Positions 7,717-13,265 of a stretch of 16,805 nucleotides of DNA are shown here, piece after piece. The stretch comes from Hyphomicrobiales bacterium. GTDB taxonomy: Bacteria > Pseudomonadota > Alphaproteobacteria > Parvibaculales > Parvibaculaceae. Under the pieces are notes generated by a model. The model was not told the origin of the DNA, did not search any database, and saw only the letters and a program-made list of their open reading frames with translations. The stretch's first letter is position 1. The number at the start of each line of letters is the position of its first letter. Made by a program: the position numbers and the translations under genes. The stretch lies in assembly GCA_015655095.1 (NCBI GenBank), contig JAATFR010000295.1, positions 1 through 16,805 of the forward strand, written 5' to 3'.

Positions 7717-8577
7717 TTGTCTGAGGTCATTTCAGGCGTGATCGAAACCGCGCGGGCGAAGATCAACCTGTCCCTGCGGGTTCTGGGGCGCAGGGCTGAC
7801 GGCTATCATGAACTGGGCAGCCTCGTGGTCTTTGCCGGGGTGGGTGATCGTCTTTCCTTCGAAGCGGCCGACAATCTCTCCCTTGAAGTGACAGGGCCGT
7901 TCGGCGCGTCTCTCCATGATGAGGCTGAAAATCTGGTGCTGCGGGCGGCCCGGGCGCTGCGCGCGGCATCCGGGTGCGCGAAGGGCGCGCATATCATTCT
8001 CGACAAGCGCCTGCCGGTGGCGTCAGGCATCGGCGGCGGTTCGGCCGATGCCGCCGCCACGCTGCGCGGGCTTGCGCGCCTGTGGGGCGTTTCAGCCGAT
8101 CTTGAGGGATTGGCGTTAGGCCTTGGGGCCGATGTGCCGGTCTGTCTTGAAAGCGCCCCGGTGCTGATGGAGGGCATCGGCGAGCGTCTGCGTCCCGTGC
8201 CGCCCCTGCCGCCGCTTCATCTGGTGCTGGTCAATCCGGGGATCGGGGTTTCGACGGCCAGGGTGTTCGGCTTGCTGGCCGCGCCTGCCTTGTCGGCTCG
8301 GCTGCCCGTGGATTCATTATGGCGCGAAGGCGGATTTCCCGACTGGCTCGCGGCCCGACCAAATGATCTGGAGGGGCCATCCCGCAAGCTCTGTCCTGAA
8401 ATCGGCGGGGTCATTGAGGCGCTGGCGGCAACGAAGGACTGCCTGCTTGCCCGCATGTCCGGGTCGGGAGCCACCTGTTTCGGGCTTTATGCCGGGGAAG
8501 GGGCCGCTCAAGCTGCCGCGCAGGGGCTGCGCGCGCGCTATCGCGGCTGGTGGATCGTCGCGACCGGAACTCAGTAG
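7717..8577 (+). CDS. ispE: 4-diphosphocytidyl-2-C-methyl-D-erythritol kinase
   Basis: The ATP-dependent GHMP kinase of the MEP pathway. It phosphorylates CDP-methylerythritol on its 2-hydroxyl, toward IPP and DMAPP. The 286-aa product shows the N-terminal ARAKINLSLRVLGRRADGYH stretch (12-31, with the conserved Lys at 15), the GHMP ATP-binding loop PVASGIGGGSADAAATL at 100-116, catalytic-type Asp in GADVP (139) and the C-terminal GHMP motif SGSGATCFGLY. Length is normal. Translation begins at TTG 7717. The gene follows the TPR lipoprotein by 21 bp, so it is probably in the same transcript. Its stop overlaps the end of the convergent ispB by 7 bp, leaving no room for a separate terminator. Confidence 0.96.
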   Translation: MSEVISGVIETARAKINLSLRVLGRRADGYHELGSLVVFAGVGDRLSFEAADNLSLEVTGPFGASLHDEAENLVLRAARALRAASGCAKGAHIILDKRLPVASGIGGGSADAAATLRGLARLWGVSADLEGLALGLGADVPVCLESAPVLMEGIGERLRPVPPLPPLHLVLVNPGIGVSTARVFGLLAAPALSARLPVDSLWREGGFPDWLAARPNDLEGPSRKLCPEIGGVIEALAATKDCLLARMSGSGATCFGLYAGEGAAQAAAQGLRARYRGWWIVATGTQ

Positions 8578-9635
8578 CTGCGGCTGACGCAGAAATCGGC
8601 CAGATCGATGAGAGCCGATCGGAAGGCGCAATCCGGGAAGATCGCCAGCGCGTCCTTGGCCATGGCGGCATAATGGCGCGCGCGGTTGATCGTGTCGTCG
8701 AGCGCGGCATGGCACTTCATCAGTTCGAGCGCGGTTTCAAGATCGCCCTCTTTCTGCTCTCCAGCCTGAAGAGTGCGCTGCCAGAAGGCTCGTTCCTCGG
8801 CCTTGCCGCGCCGGAAGGCGAGAACCACGGGTAGCGTGATCTTGCCCTCGCGGAAATCATCCCCGACATTCTTGCCGAGCGTCGCCGCCCGGCCTGAATA
8901 GTCGAGGGCGTCGTCGACAAGCTGGAAGGCAATGCCGAGATTGCGGCCATAGGATTCAAGGGCAAGTTCTTCATCGCCCGATTTGGCCGCGATCACGGCT
9001 CCGACCTCGGCGGCGGCTGAAAAAAGCGCGGCGGTCTTGGCTGAAATGACCCGCAGATAGGCGTCCTCGGTGGTGCTGGTGTCCTTGGCGGCGGCAAGCT
9101 GCATCACCTCGCCTTCCGCGATCACGGCGGCGGCGTTGGAGAGAATTTCAAGGGCGCGCAAGGAGCGGGTTTCGACCATCAGCTTGAAGGCGCGGCCTAG
9201 CAGGAAGTCGCCAACCAGCACGCTGGCCTGATTGCCCCAGACCTTGCGTGCGGTTTCCTGGCCCCGGCGCAAATTGCTTTCATCCACCACATCATCATGA
9301 AGCAGCGTGGCCGTGTGCATGAACTCGACGGCGGCGGCGAGCTTGACGTGATCGAGGCCACCATAGCCGCACAGGCGGGCCGCAGCGATGGTGATCATCG
9401 GGCGCAGGCGCTTGCCACCGGAATTGATCAGATGGTTGGCCAGATCGGGGATCATGGGGACGTCGGAGAGCATGCGGTCGCGGATAAACTCGTCCACCGC
9501 GTCCATATCCGGTTTGACGAGGGCTTGCAGGGCAGAGATCGCATTCTGGCTGCGATTGCGATCATCCTCGAGCGGAACGACAACTCCCAAGACCGGCTCC
9601 CGATTTTCTGCGCTTGTGGCTATAGTTGCCTGCAT
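8571..9635 (-). CDS. ispB: Long-chain all-trans polyprenyl diphosphate synthase (ubiquinone side chain)
   Basis: Condenses IPP units onto an allylic primer to make the polyprenyl tail of ubiquinone. The 354-aa product has GGKRLRP (73-79), the first Asp-rich motif LLHDDVVDES (D114, D115, D118) and the second QLVDDALDYSG (D241, D242, D245), all intact. Residue -5 from the first Asp motif is Ala109. In this family an aromatic there limits chain length, so a small residue fits a C40-C50 product; octaprenyl versus decaprenyl cannot be decided. It starts at ATG 9635, which has no strong Shine-Dalgarno, and is divergent from DUF2007. Being tail-to-tail with ispE puts an early MEP step and a terminal prenyl step side by side. 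Confidence 0.95.
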   Translation of the reverse strand: MQATIATSAENREPVLGVVVPLEDDRNRSQNAISALQALVKPDMDAVDEFIRDRMLSDVPMIPDLANHLINSGGKRLRPMITIAAARLCGYGGLDHVKLAAAVEFMHTATLLHDDVVDESNLRRGQETARKVWGNQASVLVGDFLLGRAFKLMVETRSLRALEILSNAAAVIAEGEVMQLAAAKDTSTTEDAYLRVISAKTAALFSAAAEVGAVIAAKSGDEELALESYGRNLGIAFQLVDDALDYSGRAATLGKNVGDDFREGKITLPVVLAFRRGKAEERAFWQRTLQAGEQKEGDLETALELMKCHAALDDTINRARHYAAMAKDALAIFPDCAFRSALIDLADFCVSRSY

Positions 9636-9667
9636 GTCCGCTGGTCTATATCCGGTTTTCCGGGATG

Positions 9668-9697
9668 AGCATAGGTGTGGGGGGGCGGTCGCGGCAA
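9668..9697 (-). promoter_or_regulatory. Candidate promoter for ispB
   Basis: On the minus strand TTGCCG (9697-9692), an 18-base spacer containing a run of seven C, and TATGCT (9673-9668) lie about 33 bp before the ispB ATG. Positions and spacing fit a sigma-70 promoter. Confidence 0.4.
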
Positions 9698-9768
9698 GTT
9701 GCCCACGTCATGTGTTGCTCCCAACTCACAAGTGGTAAAAAAGACACGTCCATATAAAGTGGAAAAAT

Positions 9769-9981
9769 ATGCGCGAGCTGACCCGGACCAATGACGTGAT
9801 TTTCATTTCCTTTCTGGAGCACAGGCTTGGGGAGGAGGGGATTGATGTCCTCGTGCTCGACCAGTTCACCAGCGTGCTTGAAGGCTCGGCAGGGGCCATT
9901 CCGCGTCGGTTGATGGTGCTGGAAGATGATTATCCCGCCGCCTGCAAGGTGCTGGCCGAGGCAGAGAGCCTGCGCTCATGA
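9769..9981 (+). CDS. DUF2007 small protein (putative signal-transducing protein family)
   Basis: A 70-aa protein with the DUF2007 pattern: RTNDVIFISFLEHRLGEEGI (a short strand then a helix that picks between lengths of sequence), a VLVLDQFTSVLEG core, and IPRRLMVLEDDYPAACKVL. Family members resemble a small ferredoxin-like or PII-type fold; their biochemical function is not established. It starts at ATG 9769 with a GGAA about 5 bases upstream and a TATAAA at 9753-9758 that could be part of a -10 element. The last codon overlaps the start of trmN6 in an ATGA junction, so the two are translationally coupled. The family call rests on length, motif pattern and this pairing. Confidence 0.85.
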   Translation: MRELTRTNDVIFISFLEHRLGEEGIDVLVLDQFTSVLEGSAGAIPRRLMVLEDDYPAACKVLAEAESLRS

Positions 9982-10751
9982 CTGTGGAATCTGCAGCAGA
10001 AACAGGCTGGACCGAGGACGGGTTTCTGGGCGGGCGGCTTTCGATCCGCCAGCCCCGGACCGGCTACCGGGCAGGCGTTGATGCCGTGATGCTGGCCGCC
10101 TCTCTCTCTGTGAAAGCCGGGGAAAGGGTGCTGGAAGCGGGGCTTGGGGTGGGCGTCGCCTCGCTTTGTCTTGCCTCGAGAGTACCCGGTGTCCTCATGA
10201 CGGGGATCGAGATCCAGCCCGATCTTGCGGAAGCGGCCCGCGCCAATGCGGTGCGGAACGGCATTTCCGGACTTGAGGTCATGGTGGGGGATCTACGCGC
10301 CCGCATGAAGGACTGGGCCGGGCAGGGCCTTCTGCCCGGCATTTTCGATCATGTGTTCAGCAATCCGCCCTACTTCGATCATGAGAGCCATGCGCTGCCG
10401 CCGGACGGAGGCAAGGCCGTGGCGCATGCCATGGCGGCGGGCGGCCTTGAAGGCTGGGTCCGGTTCTGCTCTGTCATGGCGCGCCCCGGGGGCGGTGTTA
10501 CTTTTGTTCACCGGAGCGAGGCGCTGCCGGAATTGCTGGGCGAAATGAGCAAATTGCTGGGCGGGATTGAGGTCTTTCCGCTCTGGCCGCGCGAGGGCGC
10601 TCCGGCCGGGCGCATACTGGTGCGGGGCCTCAGGGGGAGCCGCGCGCCATTCCGCCTCCATGGGGGCCTCGTGCTCCATGGCGAGGGCAACAGCTTCACG
10701 CCGCTCGCAGAGGCGGTGCTGAGGGCGGGCGCAGCGCTGCCCTTTTCCTGA
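9978..10751 (+). CDS. tRNA1(Val) (adenine(37)-N6)-methyltransferase-like protein
   Basis: A class I SAM-dependent methyltransferase of the TrmN6/YfiC type, which methylates N6 of A37 in tRNA1(Val) in E. coli. The 257-aa product shows RQPRTGYRAGVDAVMLAASL (24-43), the SAM-binding loop VLEAGLGVGVASLCLA (51-66), the acidic ribose contact in GIEIQ (76-80), GDLR (104-107) and the N6-adenine signature NPPYF (129-133). The NPPY motif identifies an amino-methyltransferase, and the N-terminal pattern is the one seen in YfiC. The exact RNA substrate is inferred from family. ATG 9978 overlaps the DUF2007 stop by 4 bp. An imperfect hairpin with TTTT lies at the very 3' end (10728-10746). Confidence 0.88.
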   Translation: MTVESAAETGWTEDGFLGGRLSIRQPRTGYRAGVDAVMLAASLSVKAGERVLEAGLGVGVASLCLASRVPGVLMTGIEIQPDLAEAARANAVRNGISGLEVMVGDLRARMKDWAGQGLLPGIFDHVFSNPPYFDHESHALPPDGGKAVAHAMAAGGLEGWVRFCSVMARPGGGVTFVHRSEALPELLGEMSKLLGGIEVFPLWPREGAPAGRILVRGLRGSRAPFRLHGGLVLHGEGNSFTPLAEAVLRAGAALPFS

Positions 10752-11030
10752 TCAGTCCAGCAGCACGAGGGAGGGGAGCAACATCCAGCTCCTGAGCGCC
10801 AGCACCAGCGTAATGCAGGGCCTGCGCAGTCTTGCCGAGAGCAGTTGATGGACCATCTGGCACAGAATGTTGTGTTTCTCGACCATTCCCACAGTCTGCG
10901 CGCCGGATTTGAATAAAGACTTAATTGATCCAGCATTGACCCGGCGGACAGGCGTAAAAATACCGGGGCGCTTGAGGGCAGGCTCCTGTGCGCTTATGTG
11001 TGGTGCACATCACGCAAGAGGTTTAGCCGC
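10752..11030 (+). other. Gene-free spacer between trmN6 and the S49 peptidase gene
   Basis: 279 bp with no supported gene. The left two thirds is ordinary GC-rich sequence with only short frames lacking Shine-Dalgarno sites. The right third turns AT-rich at about 10905-10965 and holds the candidate promoter listed separately, followed by the AAGAGG at 11016-11021 that serves the S49 start. Confidence 0.6.
10936..10964 (+). promoter_or_regulatory. Candidate promoter for the S49 peptidase gene
   Basis: TTGACC (10936-10941), a 17-base spacer and AATACC (10959-10964) sit in an AT-rich stretch about 65 bp before the S49 ATG. The -35 is good and the -10 is weak. Confidence 0.3.
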
Positions 11031-11921
11031 ATGTCGCTCTATCAGGTCTTTATGGATTTTCTTTCCTCGCTCACAGGGGAGGCGAAGTCGGTTGTGCCGG
11101 TGGTGCGCCTTCAGGGCGTCATCGGCGGGAGCAGGCCCATGCAGGCCGGACTCAATCTGGCCTCTGTCGCGGGCACGCTGGAAAAGGCGTTCAGCATGAA
11201 GGGGGCGAAGGCCGTGGCGCTGGCGATCAATTCGCCAGGCTGATCGCCGGTCCAGTCCGCGCTCATCTACAAGCGCATCCGGGCGCTGGCCGAGGAAAAG
11301 AACCTGCGTGTCTATGCCTTTGCCGAGGATGTGGCGGCCTCCGGCGGCTATATGCTGGCCTGCGCGGCTGACGAGATTTATGTCGATGAAAGCTCCATTT
11401 TGGGCTCCATCGGCGTTATTTCAGCGGGTTTCGGCTTTCCGGAACTGCTGAAAAAGGTCGGCATCGAGCGCCGGGTCTACACTTCGGGCGAGAACAAGTC
11501 GGGGCTTGATCCGTTCCAGCCCGAGCGGGCCGAGGACATTGAGCGCCTCAAGGCGCTTCAGGCCGACGTGCACGAGAATTTCAAAGATTTGGTGCGGGCC
11601 AGCCGCGGGGCAAAGCTGCGCCAGGATGATCCGGACCTTTTCACCGGCGCCTTCTGGGCCGGAAAGCAGGCGGTGGAGCGGGGTCTTGCCGACGGAATCG
11701 GCGATCTGCGAAGCATCATGCGCCGGAACTTCGGTGACGAGGTGAAGCTCAAGGTGGTCGGCGGGGGCCGTTCATGGGTGAAATTACCGTTCGGGCGGTC
11801 GCAGGGGCCGGATATGGGCCATGAAATGGCCCCATTTGCTGGTCTAAATGGCCAGGCCTTGTGGACGGGACTGTTGGACGCACTCGAAGCCCGTTTCCAT
11901 TGGGGCAAGTTTGGGCTTTAA
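11031..11921 (+). pseudogene. S49 family serine peptidase (SohB/SppA-like), interrupted by one in-frame TGA
   Basis: The frame from ATG 11031 (AAGAGG 9 bases upstream) to TAA 11921 encodes a 296-codon S49 peptidase, but codon 71 (11241-11243) is TGA. The expected family text is NSPGGSP; here NSPG is followed by stop, then SPVQSALIYKRI continues in the same frame. One base change, GGA to TGA at 11241, explains it; there is no frameshift. Everything else looks intact: catalytic Ser in DVAASGGYML (codon 104) and Lys in SGENKSGLDPF (codon 156), 52 residues apart as in Bacillus SppA. No signal peptide or TM segment is seen, so a cytoplasmic form is likely. A 70-residue N-terminal peptide would be made; the 196-residue rest could start only at GTG 11331. 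Possibilities are recent inactivation, a sequencing error, or readthrough. Confidence 0.88.
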
Positions 11922-11941
11922 TAGTCTGGCCTGCCTGGAAG

Positions 11942-11968
11942 TCTCCCTGAGCCCGTTTTGCAGGGAGA
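11942..11968 (+). other. Perfect 8-bp inverted repeat between the S49 gene and the small membrane protein
   Basis: TCTCCCTG (11942-11949) and CAGGGAGA (11961-11968) can pair across an 11-base loop containing TTTT. No U-run follows, so it is not a standard intrinsic terminator. It could be an RNA stability or processing element, or it could hold apart the AGGGAG sites just downstream. Confidence 0.4.
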
Positions 11969-12003
11969 ACAGGGAGCGATAAAGGATGAAAAGAGGGATA
12001 ACG

Positions 12004-12216
12004 ATGATGAGCAATGTGGTTTTCACGGCTGTTCTGATGGCGGTGGCATATACGGCTTATCGCGCCCTCACCAAGGCTGCCGAGCAGCGCCGCCGCGCCG
12101 TATTCGCGGAATTCAACAGGCGCAAGGCTCAGGCCACCGGCGAACCGCGCGATCTTGGCCGCCTGCGCCAGATTGAAGGGGGCGTCTACGTCCCCGAGCA
12201 CGACGCGCGTTCCTGA
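12004..12216 (+). CDS. Small single-pass membrane protein, unknown function
   Basis: A 70-aa product with an N-terminal hydrophobic helix (NVVFTAVLMAVAYTAYRAL) followed by a basic cytoplasmic-type stretch (KAAEQRRRAVFAEFNRRKAQ) and a short tail with LRQIEGGVYVPEHD. This layout, positive residues after one TM segment, suggests insertion with the C-terminus in the cytoplasm. I start at ATG 12004 because AGAGGG (11992-11997) is 6 bases upstream; ATG 11986, with AGGGAG 9 bases upstream, would add six residues. The frame follows the S49 gene by about 80 bp and precedes the terminator-like hairpin before glyQ. Similar small proteins occur next to glycyl-tRNA synthetase genes in Alphaproteobacteria to my knowledge. 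No function can be assigned. Confidence 0.75.
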   Translation: MMSNVVFTAVLMAVAYTAYRALTKAAEQRRRAVFAEFNRRKAQATGEPRDLGRLRQIEGGVYVPEHDARS

Positions 12217-12244
12217 TTTCAAAAGGCTTCCGGCCGTCCCCGCC

Positions 12245-12273
12245 TTGACCGGGCAGGGGCCGCGCCGCTAACG
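12245..12273 (+). promoter_or_regulatory. Candidate promoter for glyQS
   Basis: TTGACC (12245-12250), a 17-base spacer and CTAACG (12268-12273). The predicted transcription start, near 12280, falls at the left arm of the hairpin that follows. If real, the glyQ leader RNA would begin with that hairpin, or miss part of its left arm. Confidence 0.35.
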
Positions 12274-12278
12274 TGCGC

Positions 12279-12316
12279 GCGCCTTCGGCGGGAAACCGCC
12301 GGGGCGCTTTTTATTT
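12279..12316 (+). terminator. Intrinsic-terminator-like hairpin with U-run, upstream of glyQ
   Basis: Stem GCGCC-TT-CGGCGG pairs with CCGCCG-G-GGCGC across a GAAA tetraloop, 11 base pairs with one small internal loop, directly followed by TTTTTATTT (12308-12316). It would end transcripts from the S49 and small-membrane-protein genes. It lies only about 40 bases before the glyQ start codon, so it may also act on glyQS transcripts that begin upstream. Confidence 0.75.
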
Positions 12317-12337
12317 GCCCTGCTCTGGTTGCAGGGC
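12317..12337 (+). other. Second hairpin in the glyQ leader
   Basis: GCCCTGC (12317-12323) and GCAGGGC (12331-12337) form a perfect 7-bp stem with a 7-base loop, immediately after the terminator U-run and 6 bases before the glyQ Shine-Dalgarno. CCCTGC of its left arm could instead pair with GCAGGG at 12253-12258 in a longer transcript. Confidence 0.45.
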
Positions 12338-12343
12338 TCTAGC

Positions 12344-12349
12344 GTGAGG
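12344..12349 (+). promoter_or_regulatory. Shine-Dalgarno for the GTG start of glyQ
   Basis: GTGAGG with a 5-base spacer to GTG 12355. Confidence 0.6.
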
Positions 12350-12354
12350 CTGAA

Positions 12355-13263
12355 GTGACCCGCTCGATTCCCGCAGAGCACGCCTTCCAGAACCTGATAC
12401 TGACGCTCCAGCATTTCTGGGCGGAACAAGGCTGCGTGATTCTGCAACCTTATGACATGTCGGTGGGCGCGGGCACCTTTCATCCGGCGACCACGCTGCG
12501 CGCGCTTGGACCGCGCCACTGGAAGGCCGCCTATGTGCAGCCTTCGCGTCGGCCGACCGACGGGCGCTATGGCGAAAATCCGAACCGCTTTCAGCATTAT
12601 TACCAGTTTCAGGTGATCCTGAAGCCCTCGCCCGACAATCTTCAGGAACTGTTCCTCCAGAGCCTCTATGCGCTCGGCATCGACCCGAAAAATCATGACA
12701 TCCGCTTTGTCGAGGACGACTGGGAAAGCCCGACCCTGGGCGCCTGGGGCCTTGGCTGGGAGGTCTGGTGCGACGGCATGGAAGTATCCCAGTTCACCTA
12801 TTTCCAGCAGGTGGGCGGCGTCGAATGCGATCCCGTCTCGGGTGAACTCACCTATGGGCTGGAGCGCCTCGCCATGTATATCCAGGGCGTGGACAATGGC
12901 TATGAGCTTGAATTCAACGGCGCGGAAGGGGCGGACCGTCTCACCTATGGCGATGTCTTCCTGCAGAACGAGCAGGAATTCTCGGCTTATAATTTCGAGG
13001 CCGCCGACACCGAAATGCTGTTCCGCCACTTCGCCGATGCGGAGAAGGAATGCCACGCGCTGCTGGACCGCGACAAGCCGTTGCCCCTGCCCGCTTACGA
13101 TCAGGTCATCAAGGCCTCGCATAATTTCAATCTGCTCGATGCCCGCGGCGTTATTTCCGTAACCGAGCGGCAGGCCTATATCGGCCGGGTGCGCGCGCTT
13201 TCGCGGCGCTGCGCCGAGGCCTGGCTGAAGACGCCGCAGGCGCAGGCCGCGCGGGGAGCATGA
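12355..13263 (+). CDS. glyQ: Glycyl-tRNA synthetase alpha subunit
   Basis: The alpha chain of the bacterial (alpha-beta)2 glycyl-tRNA synthetase. It carries the class II core that activates glycine and transfers it to tRNA(Gly). The 302-aa product is nearly colinear with the family: AFQNLILTLQHFWAEQGC and VILQPYDMSVGAGTFHP near the N-terminus, VQPSRRPTDGRYGENPNR, HYYQFQVILKPSPDN, FVEDDWESPTLGAWGLGWEV, FTYFQQVGG and the motif-3 region LTYGLERLAMY. Translation starts at GTG 12355. The stop (13261-13263) overlaps an ATGA at the head of glyS, so the two subunits are co-translated in matched amounts. The leader holds two hairpins and a candidate promoter. Confidence 0.97.
   Translation: MTRSIPAEHAFQNLILTLQHFWAEQGCVILQPYDMSVGAGTFHPATTLRALGPRHWKAAYVQPSRRPTDGRYGENPNRFQHYYQFQVILKPSPDNLQELFLQSLYALGIDPKNHDIRFVEDDWESPTLGAWGLGWEVWCDGMEVSQFTYFQQVGGVECDPVSGELTYGLERLAMYIQGVDNGYELEFNGAEGADRLTYGDVFLQNEQEFSAYNFEAADTEMLFRHFADAEKECHALLDRDKPLPLPAYDQVIKASHNFNLLDARGVISVTERQAYIGRVRALSRRCAEAWLKTPQAQAARGA
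13253..13258 (+). promoter_or_regulatory. Shine-Dalgarno for glyS inside the 3' end of glyQ
   Basis: GGGGAG is 7 bases before ATG 13266 but only 1 base before ATG 13260. This selects 13266 as the glyS start and places the site within the last glyQ codons. Confidence 0.65.
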
Positions 13264-13265
13264 TC

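Noticed and set aside
10727..10746. Imperfect GGGC...GCCC hairpin followed by TTTT at the end of trmN6, as a terminator
   Set aside because: Only four good outer pairs with a wobble and a mismatch inside, a short T-run, and it lies inside the coding sequence; too weak to list.
10752..10886. 44-aa minus-strand frame (ATG 10886 to TGA 10752) with a hydrophobic C-terminus, ending next to trmN6
   Set aside because: No spaced Shine-Dalgarno, no recognisable family, and a low-complexity Leu-rich translation typical of chance frames in GC-rich DNA.
11241..11276. TGA in the S49 gene as a selenocysteine codon, with a small GCGCT/AGCGC hairpin 15 bases downstream
   Set aside because: The family has Gly, not Cys, at this position, and the 5-bp hairpin loop (CATCTACA) lacks the bacterial SECIS features. 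A GGA-to-TGA change is simpler.
12268..13122. Long open frame antisense to glyQ (284 codons), and similar ones opposite glyS and ETF-QO
   Set aside because: The sense genes are unmistakable; the antisense translations show no family motifs.
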